Shown here piece by piece: positions 1 through 11,589 of a stretch of 64,000 nt of DNA. A program made the translations under genes and the position numbers. This DNA is from Epiperipatus broadwayi. Taxonomy: Eukaryota; Onychophora; Udeonychophora; Euonychophora; Peripatidae. The notes under the pieces are model-generated. The model did no database searches and was not told the origin of the DNA. It saw nothing but the letters and a program-made list of their open reading frames with translations. The stretch covers positions 2,253,677 through 2,317,676 of the forward strand of contig JAQFVV010012405.1 of the NCBI GenBank assembly GCA_028023455.1, in the 5' to 3' direction. How positions within the stretch are numbered: the stretch's first letter is position 1; every line of letters begins with the position of its first letter.

Positions 1-1179
1 ATACACCTGGGTCTCGTTTTATGCAGATTATTTTAATGCGATTTTGAAGTTATGTGATTCATGTTTCTTCTTAATATCTTTTTATGCGGGTTTTCTTTTA
101 TGCAAGAAAGAAGTTCATATTTCACTATATTTATTAGATATCAAGAAATTTAAATTATTAATAACTTATTTTGACTTTAAATACTTTTTTTTTCAAAAAT
201 ATAACTTAATATTAGCAGCTAACGTGAATGTGACCTGAAGCTGTATTTAGAATCTTAGATTCTATGTAAATAACCAACTTATACTAATGAGTAAATAATA
301 ATAATAGATTTATACTTATGTCGCAATAAATATTCAAAAATTTTAAACTTTTAAAATGTATTTTGTTAGTTATAACAGAAATAAATAATCTTTTAGATTT
401 TTAAAATAAACAACAAAGATTTTATTGATTTTGTAAACTGAAAATAATCTTTTAAATGATAATGTATAATCCTTTTGTTTTGATTGCGATCTCATTTTTT
501 TAAATATAGAAACAAAATGTGAACATTTAAAATTTATTTCAGTAGTAAACAAAAAAAAAGACAAATTTATTATTTTCTGATAAGCAAAAATCAGTTAATC
601 ATATTTATGTTGATGTATGAGACAAAGAAAAATGTCAAAAAAATGCTGAAATCTAAGAGTTTCCTGCAATGAACAACTTCTTAAATTCTAATATGAGCTA
701 AATAGTTATATGTCTGTATATCGCAAGTTTTATAAACAATTAGTAAAATCATCGTCTCATAGTTTAATCACCGATTACATTGTTGACAGAAAAACATTAA
801 CACAGCACAAGACTGAAAATGGCGCTAGTTGTAATTACCAGTTCATAAATGAACACATATTGTCAAATAGCAGTAATGATTAAAATATGTATGAAAAATG
901 TAAAATTAGTACTGTAGTTAATAAAAAAAGTAAAAAAAGTTTGTCTTGTATTAATTTTTTTCAAATATTTGAAATTTTTTATTAGTCATATTTTATTTCC
1001 TTATTTTTTTAATGCAAATTTTAAAATAATTTTTCCTTGTTACTTTGCTTTTATGTGATTTCTGAAAATTACAGAACATATCCCCCATTTTTCAAGGTAA
1101 GTTAAGTCTATTTTTGTGCAATTTTTTTAATGCGGGTTTTCTGTGGAACCTACCTACTGCATAAAAGGAGATGCAGGTA
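1..1179. mobile_element. DNA transposon with terminal inverted repeats, copy 1 (non-coding)
   Basis: The left end carries acctgggtctcgttttatgc at about position 5. The right end (1157-1178), read in reverse complement, gives acctgcatctccttttatgc, so the two are terminal inverted repeats with about three mismatches. Copy 2 at 1976-3125 shares the ends and long internal blocks, for example around 700-870 against 2340-2820 and 1010-1165 against 2960-3110. Subterminal sequence repeats ttttatgcg-like words in both orientations. No transposase is visible. The short ATG-started frames here are AT-rich noise. TA-rich flanks and this TIR style suggest a Tc1/pogo-like non-autonomous element, but that class call is inference. 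Confidence 0.65.
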
Positions 1180-1970
1180 TATATATCTGCACTCACCTCA
1201 TCTTTACCATCTTTCATTTCCATTATTCTTAGATTTCAAACAAATGGAGAATCTGCGTAATCATCTAGTTCAGGGTATATTAATATTATTTAAAATGCAA
1301 ATATGCTTGAACATAGGTATATGTATAAGGATACGTGTGGCTACATGAAAACGTGTTTAAATGTGTAAAAATATATGTAACTATGTAAGAAGATATGACT
1401 AATTGAATATTGAATTTGGAAAAATACACTGATAGTTTTTAGTTTAACCAAATATATTTACAATAAGTAACATTTTAATAACAAAATTTATAACCACATA
1501 TAAAATATTTAATTTAACATCTATAGTTACTCTTTGATTATCATTTATTTCAATTATTACTCCAAATTCTTATCCCCTACAAAGAATAACCATTTGATGT
1601 CCATTTTAACATAAATGCAATTTATTTTATAGTTATGATTGTCTAAATCATTGCTACATCATTATATTGGAATTATAATTTGTTTTATTTTCATTAACTT
1701 GATAGGTTAAATTCATATCAGTCATCTTGATGATATGGGATCCCCCTGTTATATAATATAATTATTATAAAAACAAGAAAGATCATTTATAATAGACATA
1801 ATTAATCAGATATACTGAAAATATTTAATTAACATAAATTAACACAGCTTAATGATATGTCAAACTTACTACTGCCACAACTTTGATCCAAATCACTTAA
1901 TTGTTGAATTATTGGAAACTTTAGGAATTATAATGTAAATTTTTTTAAAGATTGTTTTGTAAATATATAT
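1180..1970. other. AT-rich spacer, no gene seen
   Basis: This is AT-rich sequence between two copies of the same transposon. I see no conserved coding block and no splice-bounded exon. Short microsatellite-like TA runs are present. Confidence 0.5.
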
Positions 1971-1975
1971 ACACA

Positions 1976-3125
1976 CACCTGGGTCTCTTTTTGTGCAGAT
2001 TTTTTAATGTGATTTTGCAGTTATGCGATTCATGTTTCTTCTTAATATCTTTTTATGCAGTTTTCTTTTATGTGATAAAGAAGTTCATATTTCATTTAAA
2101 ATCAGGATTTCTTTGTTTTATATATACCCATTAAATTTTACATACTTTAAATGCCTATTGGAAAAAGATTTGGCAATAAATTTAGATACCACAAAAGATT
2201 TAGAAAAAGATAATGAAACAGAAGTGTAACCTGTTCATTTTACAGCAAAAGTGATTCGAGAAAATCTTATACTTTCTAATCAATTGAAAATCATTTTGTT
2301 GTTAATGACATGACTTCTGAACTAAATTTCAATGAGAGCTAAATAGTTGTATGTCTCTGTTATGTACGTGTATGTTTATATTTTCTTTTATACACATATA
2401 TACATGGAGAAAGACAGAAAAAAGTTACTAGTAAAAATATTTAACAACTTTTAATTTTACTTGTAACTTTTTTTTGTCTAAAAGTTTCTCCATGTATATA
2501 TGTGTATAAAAGAAAATTTAACCATTAGTCATTATTAACACACTCATGGAAGTGTGTTATATATATAGTTGCACTCGTGGAAGTGCATTCTCTAACAGCT
2601 AGACATAGCACTCTGGATATTGCGAGTTTCATAAACAATTAGTAAAATCATCATTTCAAAGCTTAATTACCAATTACATTGTTCACAGAAAAACATTAAC
2701 ACAGCATGAGAGTAAAGTTAGCGCTAATTGTATTTCCTCTTGTCATGAATTCGATGTCTTACCAGTTCACAAATGAACCGCATATTGTCAAATAGCGATA
2801 ATGATTAAAATATGTATGAAAAAATGTAAAATAAATTACATATAAAAACATATTGCTTTGAATACAATTAAATAGTTAACAAAAAAAGTAAGTCTTGTAT
2901 CAATTTTTTTCAAATATTTGAAATTTTTTTACTTTACTTCTTTATTTTTTTTTATGCAAATTTTAAAGTAATTTTATGTTATTGCTTTGCTTTTATGCGA
3001 TTTTTGAAAATTTTGGAACCTATCTCATATTTTTTAAGGTAAACCTGTTAAGTCTATTTCTGTGCAATTTTTTTAAGGTAGATTTTCTGTGGAACCTCTC
3101 TATCGCATAAAAAGAGACCTAGGTG
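1976..3125. mobile_element. DNA transposon with terminal inverted repeats, copy 2 (non-coding)
   Basis: The element is bounded by cacctgggtctctttttgtg on the left and its near-perfect inverted copy (cacctaggtctctttttatg in reverse complement) on the right. It is related to copy 1 in the same orientation, about 2 kb away. It carries a roughly 255-bp nested insertion (about 2360-2610) that copy 1 lacks, and it lacks a block found in copy 1 (about 240-640). No transposase frame survives, so it was probably mobilised by a related autonomous element elsewhere. Confidence 0.7.
2360..2615. mobile_element. Nested palindromic insertion inside transposon copy 2
   Basis: Compared with copy 1, copy 2 has an extra block flanked by ctctg at 2355-2359 and 2611-2615, a possible 5-bp target duplication. 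Inside are perfect 32-nt inverted arms at 2381-2412 and 2485-2516. They continue as an imperfect stem into the loop. Two short hairpin units follow, each with a tggaagtg core (about 2540-2596). The block looks like a fold-back MITE plus satellite-like hairpins. Confidence 0.55.
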
Positions 3126-3373
3126 TATTATGAAAAAAAAGGATTGTAATAAGTGTAATGATTTTTATGTACATGTATATATTTTACTAATTACATTTAT
3201 TGTAATAAAATGTAAATAATGTCCATTGGGTGGAATTGCTGTAAAGTAGTTAATCATGTGATTTTGCAAAAAGAAATATCTTGATAAGATTCCAATAAGG
3301 AATAAAAGCTGGGTTGATGTATTAAATAAATTTTTTATTTATAGTAAATTATCCATTTCAGTTTTATTTTAAA

Positions 3374-4170
3374 TTGATTATTTTAAATTATATATATATA
3401 TATATGGTATGGCCCTTATTCCCAGGAGGCTGTAAAGTCACCAACCAAGGCAGCGGTTGGTGGCCGAAGGCGGAGGGTGCTAAGAATCCCTTGATTGTGG
3501 ACCCAGGCTGCCATTTGATGACGACTTTTTATTTAGGTACTTACAACTGCAGATCACTTTCAAGTGAAGGAAGATTGCAAGAATTAGAAGAAGAATTGTC
3601 TTATATTAAATGGGACATTATTGGACTTTGTGAAGTTAGAAGAAAAGGTGAAGAAACAATTGATTTAAAAAGTGGACATATACTCTATTATAAAGGCACA
3701 CATATTGGAAATACAAGTGGAGTAGGATTCATTATAAATAAAAAGTGGAAGAACAATATTGTGGAGATTGATGGTGTATCGGACAGAGTTGCAAGATTAG
3801 TTATACAACTTAATAGCAGATACCAAATGCAGATAATTCAGGTTTATGCCCCAACAAGTTCTCATAGTGATGAAGTAGTAGAAGATTTTTATATGGATGT
3901 ACAAAAGGCTTTTGATCAGAGTAAACAACATTTTAAAATTGTTATGGGAGACTTTAATGCTAGAATTGGTAGACAAATGAAAGATGAAATTGCTGTAGGT
4001 AATTTTGGTTATGGTAATAGAAATGAGAGAGGACATAGACTTGTGGAGTTTGCAGAAAAAGAAAACAGCAGAATTGGATTATATTTTGACTAACAGGAAA
4101 TACATATTTCAAGATTGTAATGTTCTTAATAAATTTAACACAGGAAGTGATCATCGATTAGTAAGGTGTC
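3374..4170 (+). pseudogene. RTE family 1 endonuclease domain (APE-like)
   Basis: The open frame from 3374 to 4093 encodes the apurinic-endonuclease fold that nicks target DNA. The motif order is TYNCRSL, then LCEVRR (catalytic Glu), then IIQVYAPTS, then VMGDFNARIG (Asp and Asn). A frameshift follows around 4080. The final GSDHRLVRC motif, with the catalytic Asp-His pair, is read in another frame at 4143-4169. Residues before about position 50 of the open frame come from the element's 5' leader and the preceding TA repeat, so the true start is uncertain. The frame break makes this copy non-functional. Confidence 0.85.
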
Positions 4171-4859
4171 ATGTTTAATGTAAAACTAGAGAGACAAAAA
4201 TTATTGAGAAAAACAATATTTACAGTTGATATTCCTAATCTTCAGAAACATTCTAATGAATTTAAATTAGAACTTACAAATAGGTTTCAAGTGTTAGGAG
4301 ATTTTGAACATGATTCAGATTTGAATGAAATTAATATGAAAATAACTGATACACTTTTAAAAACTGCAACAAAGATAGCTGGTAGAAAAAAGCAGCAATT
4401 GACTAATAAAATTTCTACTGAGACTAGAGAATTTATGAAGAAAAGAAGGAATATGAAGATATACAAAAATGATGTATTAAAAAGAATTGAATATCTCGAA
4501 TTTTGTAAAATGGTACGGAAAAAAGTTGAAAATGATATAAGAAAGTATAACTGTGAAATAGCAAGGAAAGCTGTAGAAGAAAATAAAAGTCTCAAGAATG
4601 TTAAACAACATTTTGGTATTGGTAGGAAATTTATATCTGCAATAAGAAAAAAAGATGGAATTATTACTAAAAAGAGAGATGACATCATGAAATTGGTAGA
4701 AGATTTTTATTAAGAATTATATAGTAATAAAGAACAAGTACCTCCTATATCTATTCCATCTTCCGAATTGCCCAGAATTTTAAATGAAGAAGTGAGACGT
4801 GCAATTAAATGTATGAAGAAAGGAAAGGCTCCAGGAAATGATGGAATTATAATTGATAT
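4171..4859 (+). pseudogene. RTE family 1 linker and start of reverse transcriptase
   Basis: One frame runs from 4171 across a single TAA at 4711-4713 to 4859. The first 180 codons are the lysine-rich, probably helical linker between endonuclease and RT. After the stop, the same frame reads LYSNKEQVPP and then EEVRRAIKCMKKGKAPGNDG, the conserved first RT block. It breaks off in the GIIIDI segment, where the repeat array is inserted. The frame resumes after the insertion, from 6058. Confidence 0.8.
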
Positions 4860-6056
4860 TAAACAATTCAAAACAAAACAACACTCTCCATATAGTAGTG
4901 CCATCTTGTGCTAACAAGAGCAATCAATGGATGCCAGAAGGCTTGTGCATAAAATCCCTATCTAGTGCCTACTCATCCAATATCCCCAGACTAGTTTCTG
5001 GCTTTTGGCCTTCATCAGTGAGGAGCCTTGGATCTGAGAGCACTGCACCTAGATCTTAGGATCTAACAATAATAACAATTATTGTGCTAGTATGAGATAG
5101 TGGTCATGTGATGTTTAGTGGTTTAACACTAATCCTGCCTAATAGGATAGTGGTGGCTATGGTTGTTAAAGAGCCAAAGACACCAAAATGTATGGGTACT
5201 GAATTGAGTTCAGACCCATATGACTATATAAGCTATTGAGCTTGGATTGAAAATATTAATAGTGTTTTCAATTTCATTCTCATAGTTTTGTAGTTAAATA
5301 GAGTTAAAAGGTGGGTGCTGGAGGGTTGCATTAGATCCTAAGATCTAGGTGCAGTGCTCTCAGATCCAAGGCTCCTCACTGATGAAGGCAAAAAGCCAGA
5401 AACTAGTCTGGGGATATTGGATGAGTAGGCACTAGATAGGGATTTTATGCACAAGCCTTCTGGCATCCATTGATTGCTCTTGTTAGCACAAGATGGCACT
5501 ACTATATGGAGAGTGTTGTTTTGTTTTGAATTGTTTAATAACAATTATTGTGCTAGTATGAGATAGTGGTCATGTAATGTTTAGTGGTTTAACACTAATC
5601 CTGCCTAATAGGATAGTGGTGGCTATGGTTGTTAAAGAGCCAAAGACACCAAAATGTATGGGTACTGAATTGAGTTCAGACCCATATGACTATATAAGCT
5701 ATTGAGCTTGGATTGAAAATATTAATAGTGTTTTCAATTTCATTCTCATAGTTTTGTAGTTAAATAGAGTTAAAAGGTGGGTGCTGGAGGGTTGCATTAG
5801 ATCCTAAGATCTAGGTGCAGTGCTCTCAGATCCAAGGCTCCTCACTGATGAAGGCCAAAAGCCAGAAACTAGTCTGGGGATATTGGATGAGTAGGCACTA
5901 GATAGGGATTTTATGCACAAGCCTTCTGGCATCCATTGATTGCTCTTGTTAGCACAAGATGGCACTACTATATGGAGAGTGTTGTTTTGTTTTGAATTGT
6001 TTAATAACAATTATTGTGCTAGTATGAGATAGTGGTCATGTGATGTTTAGTGGTTT
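4860..6056. repeat. A/B modular repeat array inserted in the RTE, with 15-bp TSD
   Basis: The insertion is flanked by direct repeats AATTATAATTGATAT at 4845-4859 and 6057-6071, so a single event split the LINE. It starts with one inverted A module (about 4860-5065), followed by B and A modules arranged head to tail. The word aataacaatt recurs at 5071, 5537 and 6003, giving an exact 466-bp period over two full units plus a partial third. The two units are almost identical, differing at a few sites (for example near 5388 against 5854, and catgtaatg against catgtgatg), so amplification is recent. The 68-residue frames visible in each A module are by-products of the repeat. Confidence 0.85.
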
Positions 6057-7479
6057 AATTATAATTGATATATTAAAAGAAGGAGGTGAAGAAATAGAAA
6101 CAATTTTAGCAAAGTTATATACCAAATGTCTGAATGATAAAGATGTACCAGAAGATTGGAAGAATGCAGTAATAATATTAATATTTAAAAAAGGTGATAA
6201 AGAAGATATTAGAAATTACAGACCTATCAGCCTTTTATCAGTTTTATATAAAATTTTTACCAAGATAATTACAACTCGTCTACAGAGAACTTTGGATTTC
6301 CACCAACCAAGAGAACAAGCTGGATTTAAAAGTGGTTTTAGTACAATAGATCATATCCAGGTATTGAGAGAAGTCATAGAAAGGACAAATGAATATGAGT
6401 TGTCATTATGTTTTGGATTTGTAGATTATGAAAAGGCATTCGATTCTATACACATTTTTTCAGTGATTAAAGTATTGGATCATCAAGGTATAGATCCAGG
6501 ATATTGTCATATTTTAAAGAATATTTATAAAAATGCAACAACAACAATTAGATTACATAATGATACCGGAAAAATCAACATTGGGAAAGGTGTAAGGCAA
6601 GGTGACTCCATATCTCCAAAACTTTTTACAGCAGTGCTGCAAGAAGTATTTTGTGGATTAAAATGGGAAACTAAAGGAATGAAAGTAAATGGAGAGTATT
6701 TAAGTCATTTAGATTTTGCAGATGATGTAGTTGTTTTTGCAAATAATGCTTCAGAGCTGCAGGAAATGTTGCAGGAGTTAGCAGATGAAAGTAGAAAAGT
6801 AGGACTAAAGATAAATGTTAAAAAGACTAAAGTAATGTTTAATCGATTTGCTCAAAATATGAAAATAAAGATTGATTATGATGAATTAGAAGAAGTTAAC
6901 AGTTACAAATACCTAGGTCAGATTATTAATACAGATGGAAACATAATGGAGGAAATTAATCATAGAATTAAACTTGGTTGGAGTGCTTTTGGTAGAAATA
7001 AATTGATACTAAAAGGAAATATGCCTATGTGTTTGAAATGAATGGTTTTTAACAAATGTGTTTTACCAGTTCTTACTTATGGATCTGAGACTTGGACACT
7101 TAATAGAAGAGCAATACAGAGACTTCAGACCACTCAAAGGAGTATGGAGAGATGTATGTTGCGAGTAACAAGAAGAGATCGAAAACGCAATGTATGGGTA
7201 AGACAACAAACAGGTGTTACTGACCTTATTGAAAAAATTAAAAGATTGAAATGGAGTTGGGCTGGACATATTGCTAGAAGAAATGATAATAGATGGACAA
7301 TTGAAATTTTAAACTGGATTCCAAGAGATTGTAAAAGACCCAGAAAGAGACCACATGTGAGATGGATGGATGAAATAAGAAAATGTGCAGGGGTGTTGTG
7401 GAAAAGAGAAGCTAAAGATCGGAGAAGATGGATTAAACTTGGAGAGACCTTCATCCTGCAGTGCATTGATAATCGTTGA
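6040..7479 (+). pseudogene. RTE family 1 reverse transcriptase and C-terminal domain
   Basis: The frame continues from the split first block and holds the RT motifs in order: WKNAVIILIFKKGDKEDIRN with YRPISLL, then FGFVDYEKAFDSI (first catalytic Asp), then GVRQGDSISPKLF, then LDFADDVVVFA with the YxDD-box variant FADD at 6715-6726, then KYLGQIIN. A single TGA at 7039-7041 interrupts it. The same frame then continues from 7042 with the RTE C-terminal region (LPVLTYGSETWTL, then KWSWAGHIARR). The first few codons after the ATG at 6040 belong to the inserted repeat; LINE sequence starts at about 6058. Confidence 0.88.
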
Positions 7480-7500
7480 TGATGATGATGATATATATGG

Positions 7501-7975
7501 TACACAGCAGTTGAGAATTGAACATAGAATCCTTACCTTTAAGTCTACTGATGTACCACTGCACTTAAATGTACAGATACCAAAAATAGATGATTGATTA
7601 TTTTTTTCAGTAAGTTATATGATGTTCAAACATGAAAAATAATAGCCAAGCTTTAATCCAAGAATATTTTAGAGATCTTATGTCCATCAGTTTATCATTG
7701 TTCTAAACTACACAAGGGAATATTTGTGTTAGAATGAACCTAATAATGAAATTCATTTTATTTTAGAGGTTATATATATATATCCATTTTTATGTATATT
7801 GTATTTGCATTCCATGAAAATGACCTCAAAATTTGATTTGTTTATATCATAAATCTATGAAAATGTCACTTTTTACAAAACATTATTAAAATTATTATGC
7901 ATATATTGTTTATAGTTTCTTGTAAACAATGAGTATTAATTTATATATACATAGGCATAACAATAAAAATAATAA
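7501..7975. other. Spacer, no gene seen
   Basis: This is AT-rich sequence downstream of the LINE. Its first 100 bases may still be element tail or flanking DNA. I see no coding or structured feature. Confidence 0.5.
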
Positions 7976-8171
7976 ATATCACATGATCACCATTTCTTAT
8001 GCTTCTCATAACTGCTATTAAAACAGGCAAATGCCAGAAACTAGTCTGGGGATATTGGATGAGTAGGCACTAGATAGTGATTTTATACACAAGCCTTCTG
8101 GGCATCCATTGATTGCTCTGGCTTGCACTGAGTGGCATTACTGTATGCAGAGTTTTGCCTGTTTTAATAGA
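7976..8171. repeat. A-family fold-back repeat, short copy
   Basis: The copy has the B-module end in inverted orientation (tcacatgatcaccatttctt) and an aaaacaggc boundary. A single A module follows (gaaactagtctggggatat through gcttgcactgagtggcat), closing with tttgcctgttttaatag. The aaaacaggc and gcctgtttt ends are inverted relative to each other. It lies five bases from the next fold-back element. Confidence 0.75.
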
Positions 8172-8176
8172 AATGT

Positions 8177-8457
8177 AATGGTAATTAACTATTGTTATAT
8201 ATAGTCTTTCAATCGGCAGAAGTACTTTTGGTTAATTGCTTAACCCTCCTCAACAGCCATTAAATTCAAAAAACAAAACAGAAGCAAATGTCAATTCAAA
8301 TCCCATGAATCCTGAATTTTAATGTTAGCAGCTTGTCTATTAATTATATGCATTTTATTATATTCATTTTACTATATCTCTTTGAATTTAATGACAATTG
8401 AGGAAGGTTCTGGAATTAACTGAAAGTACTTCTGCCAATAATAGTTAATTACCATTA
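8177..8457. mobile_element. Fold-back MITE
   Basis: The ends taatggtaattaactattg (8177) and its reverse complement (ending 8457) open long imperfect inverted arms. These include ggcagaagtactttt against aaagtacttctgcc and ccattaaattcaaa against tttgaatttaatg. The arms are about 75-100 bp around a central spacer of about 100 bp. There is no coding potential. Confidence 0.7.
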
Positions 8458-11400
8458 TATTTATTAATTTTATTGTTATTACAATAGTTTTTAATTAATG
8501 GATATTTTATTTGTAATACATAGGTATATATATAAAACATATAGGTAAAAAGCTTAAATATTTTTGTTAAGTAACATCAACGGACATTTTTCATAAAATA
8601 ATGGATAGTGTATCTGTTTGCTAAGATGTCATCTAGTGTTCAAATACAACTTAAAATTTTTTTATGCCACAAATAGATTTAGGATTTATTTTTTATAGAA
8701 AGTTTATAACCAACATAGATAATCATCTAGTAATGAGAAGTGAATAAGTATTTAATTATTCTTAATTTCAAGATGTAAATATAGATTATTTCAGTGTTTA
8801 TGCAGTGACTGTAAAAAATTAAAAAGTTATGATTTTAGTATATTATGGCCCTCACTATTGGAGGGGTTAGTGCTATATTTTTTTTACTTAAATCTCATAG
8901 AATATTGATTCTTTATGGTAAATATTGTATGTAAACTCAATTATTACATGATTGCTGTTGACCATAATGGATATAACTAAATGAGTTTGCATAAATGGAA
9001 TGAGTTTGCAATTTAAAGTTTCATTAATAAAACACACATGCACACACATTTTTTACAAATATGATTCAAAATGATTAAACTATGTTGAAGATGTAGCATA
9101 GAGTTACATCTAATAAATTCAATATTGGGTGTTGAATAGATTTCAAATTATTTTGCATTTGAAATCATTTTTATTAAAAGTTAATATTTGGAATTATGAT
9201 TAAAGTTAATTTGCTTCCTGACATCTGTTTTTTAAATGTAATGAGGTATAAATGAACACAAATAATGACGGATGAATTTTATAAAATTTTAGTTCTCTTT
9301 TATCTTCAAATGATCAATATCTCAAAATTATTTTCAGATATCAAACAAATTTTACTTAAGGAAATCATAGTACTATATCACCAATAAAGAAGTGATATTT
9401 TTGATTTACAAATATGATGTAAGAATGAGATGTCAGTAATTGTCCATTACAAATAGGTATGTGGTTTCTCAACAGGTGAAAATTATAGGAAACAAAAGTG
9501 TGGGTACAGAAAGGGTGAGATGTGTAGATAGTGTGGAAATGGATGATAAATATTCAGTAAGGGTTTAATGAAAATATGTCAGATATTTATTGAAAGAATA
9601 TCTGCTATTTCCAATGGATCTTAGTTGTGACATCATATGATTGCCATTGATTAGCCCTGAGACAAATGCCTAATGTCAACGGTAATTATGTATTAAAATA
9701 ATTTAAGGTTGTTTATGACATGAAATATATATGTAATTGATTAAGTTTTGTTAATCTTTCAGATCGGAAGAAATTATTTATTGAATTATCTGCATTTTAT
9801 CACGCTGATTTCCAAAATATCTTAAAATATATATATCAAAATATATTTTGCGACTTAATATTCAGAGTGCTGATATATGTAAATATTTTAATTCACATGC
9901 TTAAAAATAAAAAAATGATGTGATTTTATAATTTTTTTTAAAAACAACCTTATATATTTGAAAATATTAATCTCCATAATGTGTTATTTAATTGTCCTCC
10001 AGTCTAAAAGGGATTTTTTTTTGGAGGGGGTGGAGTCCTTCGGTATATTTCAAATCTAATTACTATATATTTTTATACACACTCGTATATATATATGTAC
10101 CTACACATTCTGTGCACACATACACGTGTGTATGCCATATTCTTTTGAGCTGAATTAAATTCACATTTATAGGATATTTCTAAGAGATCTTTAAACAAAT
10201 TATTAGGCTTTGTGGTTTACATCTGGTCTACCTGGAAGAAATGTTGACTTGGTTAGTAGAAATTTTCTGACATCCTAATTGTATTAGGGATCATCAAAAG
10301 AACTTGTCATATGGGTTTTCAAATTAAATAGAAAATACTTTAAAAACCCGACTCGTAATGTAATGAAATCATTCTAATCCTGATGACTTGTCCAAACGAT
10401 ATGATTACCTTTTCCCTTCGCTACCCTCTAGTCTGCTCATTTTAGAGTTTTGTTGTTATAAAAATTTCAGCTCAGCTGCTATAAATCTTGCCTGGCATTT
10501 GAAGAGATACGCAGTAATTGCATATTGAAAGATTTTCTTTATACTTGTTAAATAATACAAAATTGCTAAAGTAAATTAAGTGTGATAAATCTATTATTTT
10601 ATGTTTAAAAGTATGTTTAGATTAGTAAGTGCTTTAAGAATCTATTTTAAATTTGTATTTACCTAGTAAAATGTTTGAATTATTTATTTCTTTAAGATTT
10701 GATGATTAAATTCTGATAAAATATTTATAATATTTAAACATTATCATTTTAATTATATAATAATTGTTTTAAGACTCTAATTCTCTTTTATTTTTTGAAT
10801 CCTTTTAACACATACAGGTTTAATAAATATATAATGTACACGTTGTGTGTGCGTATTTTTCTTTTATTAGGCCATCTTCCAAAAGACCGTCCTAAATAAT
10901 AGCAGTACCGGTTTCTCCGAGCTCTTCTATCTTTTGATCTTTTCTTAAAATTCATAAGTTTCTTAAGATTATCCATCCAACAGATATCTGTCCTAAGCAG
11001 TTGGCTTAGTGGCAAGATTAGCCTGCTGAAGGAAAAACTTCCAGATTTGATTATTATTTCAAGAAAATGGAGCTATTGTGCTTTTCGATTATGATCTCTT
11101 GAGCTACTGACCACCATTATTATAATTTGATCTTTCTCTGGATTTCTTCAATTTGATTTCTTTTTAAAATGCCCATTCCTTTTCTATTTTTAATTTGACT
11201 ATGTAAAATATTTGAATCTATATAAAAATATATTCCAATCAAAACCTTTCAAGATGTTCTTTCTGAAAAATTTTACTTTTAATAAAATAATATATTTAAA
11301 TTATATGTATAAATATTTTAAACCATGTTCTTCGGAATAAAAGACCAATTATGGATATTTAATTTTATTCAGCAGCAATATTATTTCAGCATTATAGTTT

Positions 11401-11589
11401 AAATATATTTAATAAATTTTTGATATTTATAAAATAAATGTTTATAATAATAGCATAGCATAAAATAATATTTCTTTTGCTAAAGGAATCCATTTAACAA
11501 AGTCGATTTAATCACACACAAAAAACGTAGTTTGTAACATTTCAAAATTTTCAATTTTTTTTATTTCATCGTGCAAAAAACGTATATAT
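8458..11589. other. Long AT-rich stretch without a supported gene
   Basis: I see no conserved coding block here. A minus-strand frame at 10788-11015 (75 codons) lies in a slightly GC-richer patch, with a lysine/arginine-rich segment, but it matches no family I know and has no supporting structure. Short TA and CA runs occur near 10060-10130. Otherwise the sequence is unremarkable. Confidence 0.45.

Larger units (their letters stand above)
3400..7500 (+). mobile_element. RTE-clade LINE (family 1), near full length, interrupted
   Basis: This is a non-LTR retrotransposon with an N-terminal APE-type endonuclease, then reverse transcriptase and the C-terminal RTE domain. It ends in a short (gat)n run near 7477-7494, as RTE elements do. 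It is split by an unrelated repeat array at 4860-6056. Outside that insertion the coding frame is damaged only lightly: a frameshift zone near 4080-4170 and in-frame stops at 4711-4713 and 7039-7041. The 5' end near 3405 follows a TA microsatellite and is approximate. It is inserted upstream of the SCAPER exons, probably within a SCAPER intron, in the same orientation as that gene. Confidence 0.85.

Noticed and set aside
3797-4904. Minus-strand frames of 64-133 codons opposite the LINE
   Set aside because: They are shadows of the RTE endonuclease and linker coding strand, which has clear motifs on the + strand.
4853-6010. Three near-identical 68-residue frames (4853-5059 +, 5338-5544 -, 5804-6010 -) that could look like a small gene family
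   Set aside because: They are the same A module of a non-coding repeat read in its two orientations. The other copies carry indels that break the frame, and the start codon lies in repeat boundary sequence.
10788-11015. 75-codon minus-strand frame with a basic segment
   Set aside because: There is no family match, no conserved motif and no repeat of the pattern elsewhere. This length is compatible with chance in a slightly GC-richer patch.
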